Assembly (NCBI RefSeq): GCF_000621725.1 | Contig: NZ_JHXM01000013.1 | Coordinates: forward strand, 62,001-126,000 | DNA length: 64,000 nt | Source of the DNA: Xylanibacter brevis ATCC 19188 | GTDB lineage: Bacteria > Bacteroidota > Bacteroidia > Bacteroidales > Bacteroidaceae | Reading direction: 5' to 3' | Shown: positions 60,094 through 64,000 of the stretch, in pieces | Layout: every line of letters begins with the position of its first letter | Numbering within the stretch: the first letter of the stretch is position 1 | The notes under the pieces: generated by a model | Told to the model about the DNA's origin: nothing | Seen by the model: the letters and a program-made list of their open reading frames with translations, nothing else | Databases searched by the model: none | Program-made: the position numbers and the translations under genes

Positions 60094-63000
60094 AAGACAG
60101 CCAAATAAAGAAAGTTCTGCTGCTGGGTAGCGGCGCATTGAAGATCGGCGAAGCCGGAGAGTTCGACTATAGTGGTTCGCAGGCCTTGAAAGCACTTCGT
60201 GAAGAAGGTGTGAAGACCGTGCTGATTAATCCAAATATTGCAACTGTTCAGACATCCGAGGGTGTAGCTGATGAGGTTTACTTCCTTCCTGTTCAGCCCT
60301 ACTTCGTAGAGCGTGTGATTGAGAAAGAACGCCCCGACGGCATCCTGCTGGCCTTTGGTGGACAGACTGCCCTGAACTGTGGTGTAGAACTCTACCAGAG
60401 CGGTGTTCTGGAGAAATATAATGTGAAAGTGCTTGGCACCCCCGTGCAGGCCATCATGGACACCGAGGACCGCGAGCTCTTCGTAAAGAAGTTGGATGAG
60501 ATTGGCGTAAAGACCATCAAGAGCGAAGCTTGCGAGACTATCGAGCAGGCACGTCAGGCTGCCAAGACCCTGGGTTATCCCGTCATCCTTCGTGCAGCTT
60601 ATGCACTGGGAGGTCTGGGTTCAGGCTTTTGCGATAACGAGGAAGAATTGGACAAACTGGCCGAGAAAGCCTTTGCCTTCTCACCTCAGGTTTTGGTCGA
60701 GAAATCGCTGAAAGGCTGGAAAGAGATAGAATATGAGGTGGTGCGCGACCGCTACGACAACTGTATCACGGTGTGTAACATGGAGAACTTTGACCCTCTG
60801 GGTATCCACACCGGTGAGTCTATTGTCATCGCTCCTTCGCAGACACTTACCAACTCAGAGTATCACAAACTGCGTGCATTGGCCATCAAGATCATCCGTC
60901 ATATCGGTATCGTGGGCGAGTGTAACGTTCAGTATGCCTTCGACCCTCAGTCAGAGGATTATCGCGTCATCGAGGTCAATGCCCGCCTGAGTCGTTCTTC
61001 AGCCTTGGCATCAAAGGCAACGGGTTATCCCTTGGCTTTCGTAGCTGCCAAGTTGGGTATGGGCTATGGCCTGTTTGAGTTGAAAAACTCTGTTACCAAG
61101 ACGACTTCTGCATTCTTCGAGCCTGCTCTTGACTATGTGGTCTGCAAAATACCTCGTTGGGACCTCTCAAAATTCCATGGCGTAGATAAGGAACTTGGTT
61201 CTTCCATGAAGTCAGTAGGCGAGGTGATGGCCATCGGTCGCAATTTTGAAGAGGCCATCCAGAAAGGTCTGCGCATGATTGGTCAGGGCATGCATGGATT
61301 TGTTGAGAACAAGGAATTGAAGATTAACGATATCGATGCTGCACTGCGCGAGCCAACAGACAAGCGTATCTTCGTCATCTCGAAAGCGATGCATCAGGCT
61401 CAATACACCATCGACCGCATCCATGAGTTGACCAAGATTGACAAGTGGTTCCTCGAGAAACTGAAGCATATCATTGATATCGACGAACAACTGAAAGGCC
61501 AGAACATCAACACCGTTGACTCTGAGCTGCTTCGCAGTGCAAAGGTATATGGTTTCACAGACTTCCAGATAGCACGTGCCATGGGCTTAGAACAGGAGTT
61601 CTCGAACATGCACAAGGCGCTGATAGTAGTTCGCAACCGTCGTAAGCAACTGGGCATTGTGCCTGTCGTAAAGCAAATCGACACTCTGGCTGCCGAGTAT
61701 CCCGCACAGACCAACTATCTCTACGTTACATATTCAGGCGTTGCCAACGATATTCAGTACGAGAACGACAGAAAGAGCATCATCGTATTGGGCTCTGGTG
61801 CTTATCGCATCGGTTCTTCTGTGGAGTTCGACTGGTGTGGCGTGCAGGCACTGAACACCATCCGTAAAGAAGGCTGGCGCTCGGTGATGATCAACTACAA
61901 CCCCGAGACGGTATCTACCGACTATGATATGTGCGACCGCCTCTACTTCGATGAACTCACCTTCGAGCGTGTGCTTGATATTATAGATATGGAACAGCCC
62001 TACGGCGTCATCGTTTCAACCGGTGGACAGATACCTAATAACCTAGCTGTTTATCTGGATGAGGCCGGCGTGCGCATTCTGGGTACGCAGGCTCAGGACA
62101 TCGATGGAGCTGAAGACCGCGCTAAGTTCTCTCAGATGCTGAACGAGCTGGGTGTCAATCAGCCCGAGTGGAGCGCTCTGACTTCTATGGAGGATATCGA
62201 CCGCTTTGTTGATAGGGTAGGCTTCCCCGTTCTGGTGCGTCCTTCTTACGTACTGAGTGGTGCAGCCATGAATGTATGTTCAAACCGTGACGAGTTGGAG
62301 CGCTTCCTGCAGTTGGCTGCTAATGTCTCTGAGGATCACCCTGTAGTGGTATCAAAGTTCATTGAGCATGCCAAGGAAATCGAGATGGATGCCGTGGCAA
62401 AGGATGGCGAGATTCTGGCTTATGCCATCAGTGAGCACATCGAGTTTGCTGGTGTACATAGTGGTGACGCTACCATTCAGTTCCCACCACAGAAGCTCTA
62501 TGTAGAAACCGTACGCCGCATCAAGCGCATCTCACGCCAGATTGCCAAGGCTCTGCATATCAATGGTCCGTTCAATATCCAGTATATGGCTCGTGAGAAC
62601 GATATTCTTGTTATCGAGTGTAACCTGCGTGCCAGCCGTAGTTTCCCATTCGTATCGAAGGTGTTGAAGATGAACCTCATCGAACTGGCTACGAAGGTGA
62701 TGCTGGGTCTCCCCGTAGAAAAACCCTCTAAGAACCTGTTCGACCTCGACTATGTTGGTATCAAGGCTAGTCAGTTCTCGTTCAATCGTCTGCAGAAGGC
62801 CGACCCCGTTCTCGGTGTAGATATGGCCTCTACTGGTGAGGTGGGATGTATTGGCGACAATACCAACTCGGCACTGCTGAAGGCCATGCTCTCGGTAGGA
62901 CATCGCATCCCCAAGAAGACAGTGCTTCTTTCTACCGGTGATGCCAAGCAAAAGGCAGAGATGCTGGATGCAGCCAGAATGCTGGTCAACAACGGCTATG

Positions 63001-63317
63001 AAATCTATGCCACAGACGGTACGTCAAAGTATCTCTCGGATAATGATATCGAGAACACACTGGTACACTGGCCTTCTGATAATGCTCAGCCACAGGCACT
63101 CGATTTGCTGCATGAACATAAGATAGATATGGTGGTAAATATCCCTAAGGACTTGACCAGCAATGAGCTGACAAATGGTTACACCATCCGTCGTGCCGCT
63201 ATCGATCTGAATGTGCCGCTGATTACCAATGCTCGTCTTGCAGCAGCCTTTATCTCGGCCTTCTGTACTGTTCCAGTAGATGAAATAGGTATTAAAGCAT
63301 GGAGTGAATATAAGTAA
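60090..63317 (+). CDS. carB: Carbamoyl-phosphate synthase large subunit, carA-linked copy
   Basis: A 1075-residue full-length CarB with two ATP-grasp halves and a C-terminal allosteric domain (from about residue 935, KTVLLSTGDAKQKAEML). N-terminal GSGALKIGEAGEFDYSGSQA resembles eukaryotic CPS, as in the orphan copy at 8529-11762; GEAGEFDYSG here against GQAGEFDYSG there is one of many differences. Its linkage to carA suggests that this is the main glutamine-dependent enzyme. The two copies share long stretches, so they are paralogues, not recent duplicates with identical sequence. Confidence 0.96.
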   Translation: MKDSQIKKVLLLGSGALKIGEAGEFDYSGSQALKALREEGVKTVLINPNIATVQTSEGVADEVYFLPVQPYFVERVIEKERPDGILLAFGGQTALNCGVELYQSGVLEKYNVKVLGTPVQAIMDTEDRELFVKKLDEIGVKTIKSEACETIEQARQAAKTLGYPVILRAAYALGGLGSGFCDNEEELDKLAEKAFAFSPQVLVEKSLKGWKEIEYEVVRDRYDNCITVCNMENFDPLGIHTGESIVIAPSQTLTNSEYHKLRALAIKIIRHIGIVGECNVQYAFDPQSEDYRVIEVNARLSRSSALASKATGYPLAFVAAKLGMGYGLFELKNSVTKTTSAFFEPALDYVVCKIPRWDLSKFHGVDKELGSSMKSVGEVMAIGRNFEEAIQKGLRMIGQGMHGFVENKELKINDIDAALREPTDKRIFVISKAMHQAQYTIDRIHELTKIDKWFLEKLKHIIDIDEQLKGQNINTVDSELLRSAKVYGFTDFQIARAMGLEQEFSNMHKALIVVRNRRKQLGIVPVVKQIDTLAAEYPAQTNYLYVTYSGVANDIQYENDRKSIIVLGSGAYRIGSSVEFDWCGVQALNTIRKEGWRSVMINYNPETVSTDYDMCDRLYFDELTFERVLDIIDMEQPYGVIVSTGGQIPNNLAVYLDEAGVRILGTQAQDIDGAEDRAKFSQMLNELGVNQPEWSALTSMEDIDRFVDRVGFPVLVRPSYVLSGAAMNVCSNRDELERFLQLAANVSEDHPVVVSKFIEHAKEIEMDAVAKDGEILAYAISEHIEFAGVHSGDATIQFPPQKLYVETVRRIKRISRQIAKALHINGPFNIQYMARENDILVIECNLRASRSFPFVSKVLKMNLIELATKVMLGLPVEKPSKNLFDLDYVGIKASQFSFNRLQKADPVLGVDMASTGEVGCIGDNTNSALLKAMLSVGHRIPKKTVLLSTGDAKQKAEMLDAARMLVNNGYEIYATDGTSKYLSDNDIENTLVHWPSDNAQPQALDLLHEHKIDMVVNIPKDLTSNELTNGYTIRRAAIDLNVPLITNARLAAAFISAFCTVPVDEIGIKAWSEYK

Positions 63318-63362
63318 AACTGTCGAATTGTTACTTTATTAGTTAAAATTCTTACGGATTAT

Positions 63363-63393
63363 TTGTTTGTTAGCGGAATTATTTATAATTTTG
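63363..63393 (+). promoter_or_regulatory. Promoter of leuA
   Basis: TTG (63363-63365), 20 bases, TAATTTTG (63386-63393) followed by CACACC. No leader peptide or attenuator is seen in the 45-base leader. Confidence 0.55.
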
Positions 63394-63437
63394 CACACCA
63401 AACGAATGGATACATAAGATTTTTAAGGTAAAAAGAC

Positions 63438-64000
63438 ATGAGCGACAGATTGTTTATATTTGATACAACACTCCGTGATGGAGAGCAGGTGCCTGGATGT
63501 CAATTGAATACAATTGAGAAAATCCAGGTAGCCAAAGCTCTCGAGCAGTTGGGAGTAGATGTTATAGAGGCAGGATTCCCTATTAGTTCGCCAGGTGACT
63601 TCAACTCAGTAATTGAGATTTCAAAGGCAGTCACCTGGCCTACTATTTGTGCATTGACCAGAGCAGTAAAGAAAGATATAGATGTTGCTGCCGATGCGCT
63701 GAAATTTGCCAAACACAAGCGAATTCATACGGGCATAGGTACGAGTGATAGCCACATTAAATATAAGTTCAACTCCACACGCGAGGAGATTATAGAGCGC
63801 GCTGTTGCTGCTGTTAAGTATGCCAAAGGCTATGTTGAGGACGTGGAGTTCTATGCCGAGGATGCAGGTCGAACAGACAATGAGTATTTGGCTCGTGTCG
63901 TCGAAGCTGTCATTAAGGCAGGAGCTACGGTCGTCAATATCCCAGATACCACGGGCTATTGCCTTCCAGATGAGTTTGGTGCTAAGATTAAGTACCTGAT
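63438..64000 (+). CDS. leuA: 2-isopropylmalate synthase, N-terminal part (cut by window end)
   Basis: The first 187 codons of a LeuA-type enzyme that condenses acetyl-CoA with 2-ketoisovalerate, the first step to leucine. [21 protein letters not shown] (partly quoted) has the DTTLRDGEQ signature with the metal-binding Asp, and [11 protein letters not shown] and [16 protein letters not shown] follow. Citramalate and homocitrate synthases share this fold; the SPGDF and EDAGRTD stretches favour LeuA. ATG 63438 has AAGGTAAAAAG before it. The gene continues past base 64000. Confidence 0.9.
   Translation, partial: MSDRLFIFDTTLRDGEQVPGCQLNTIEKIQVAKALEQLGVDVIEAGFPISSPGDFNSVIEISKAVTWPTICALTRAVKKDIDVAADALKFAKHKRIHTGIGTSDSHIKYKFNSTREEIIERAVAAVKYAKGYVEDVEFYAEDAGRTDNEYLARVVEAVIKAGATVVNIPDTTGYCLPDEFGAKIKYL

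Noticed and set aside
60090..63317. Recent duplication of carB within the window
   Set aside because: The two copies differ at many residues, including the first ATP loop, so the duplication or transfer is old.

Overview
The window is chromosomal DNA from a Bacteroidota bacterium, most likely an order Bacteroidales, Prevotella-type organism. The evidence is promoters of the TTG-N19/20-TAnnTTTG type throughout, mostly weak Shine-Dalgarno sites, an eleven-subunit complex I operon without nuoEFG, DUF4301, DUF4491 and HU_rel family proteins, and CarB proteins of the 'GSGALKIGQAGEFDYSGSQA' kind. Almost everything is housekeeping, with one accessory island near the middle.

Layout. 1-7.4 kb: 3' part of mltG, tRNA-Tyr, a HAD phosphatase, and a leftward group (LMW-PTP, a RelA-type (p)ppGpp synthetase, a 2-keto-3-deoxygluconate kinase, DUF4301). 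7.5-8.5 kb: a membrane-anchored rhodanese followed by a 540-base gap holding a long 22-base-period degenerate tandem array. 8.5-18.5 kb: an orphan carB, a secreted GHL10-type glycosidase, cstA, an outer membrane barrel, nadC, a C69 dipeptidase, and tRNA-Ser(CGA) preceded by a 20-codon ORF. 18.6-29.3 kb (leftward): rlmH, DUF4491, a MORN/GH25 lipoprotein, galM-FHS transporter-galK, grpE-dnaJ-folC and an ABC-F ATPase. 29.4-32.1 kb: pseudouridine synthase, small membrane protein, HD hydrolase, menA. 32.1-36.8 kb: accessory island made of a REP-type tyrosine transposase fused to a DprA/SLOG-like domain, a structured leader, a VirE-N (primase-like) gene, a PriCT-2/DUF3987 gene and an HU_rel gene. 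36.8-42 kb: proS, an OmpA lipoprotein, mtgA, a phosphosugar mutase and four-tRNA-type cluster (two identical tRNA-Glu and one tRNA-Ser). 42.3-52.4 kb: nuoABCDHIJKLMN. 52.4-64 kb: mntP, HAD, panB, uxaC, a Wza-like exporter, glmS, carAB and the start of leuA.

The genes form recognisable pathway groups: galactose uptake and entry (galM, transporter, galK), protein folding (grpE-dnaJ), cell-wall precursor and export functions (glmS, wza-like, mtgA, mltG), respiratory electron transfer (menA for menaquinone, nuo), and carbamoyl phosphate for pyrimidines and arginine (carAB plus a second carB elsewhere).

The most unusual signal is not a gene. Four separate intergenic stretches (8015-8410, about 33212-33321, 36076-36163 and 55986-56117), each beginning just after the stop codon of a plus-strand gene, are built on an exact 22-base grid. 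Units diverge strongly in sequence while the spacing stays constant, and two of the arrays bracket the VirE-N/DUF3987 gene pair. I know of no named element with this form; databases could not be searched here.
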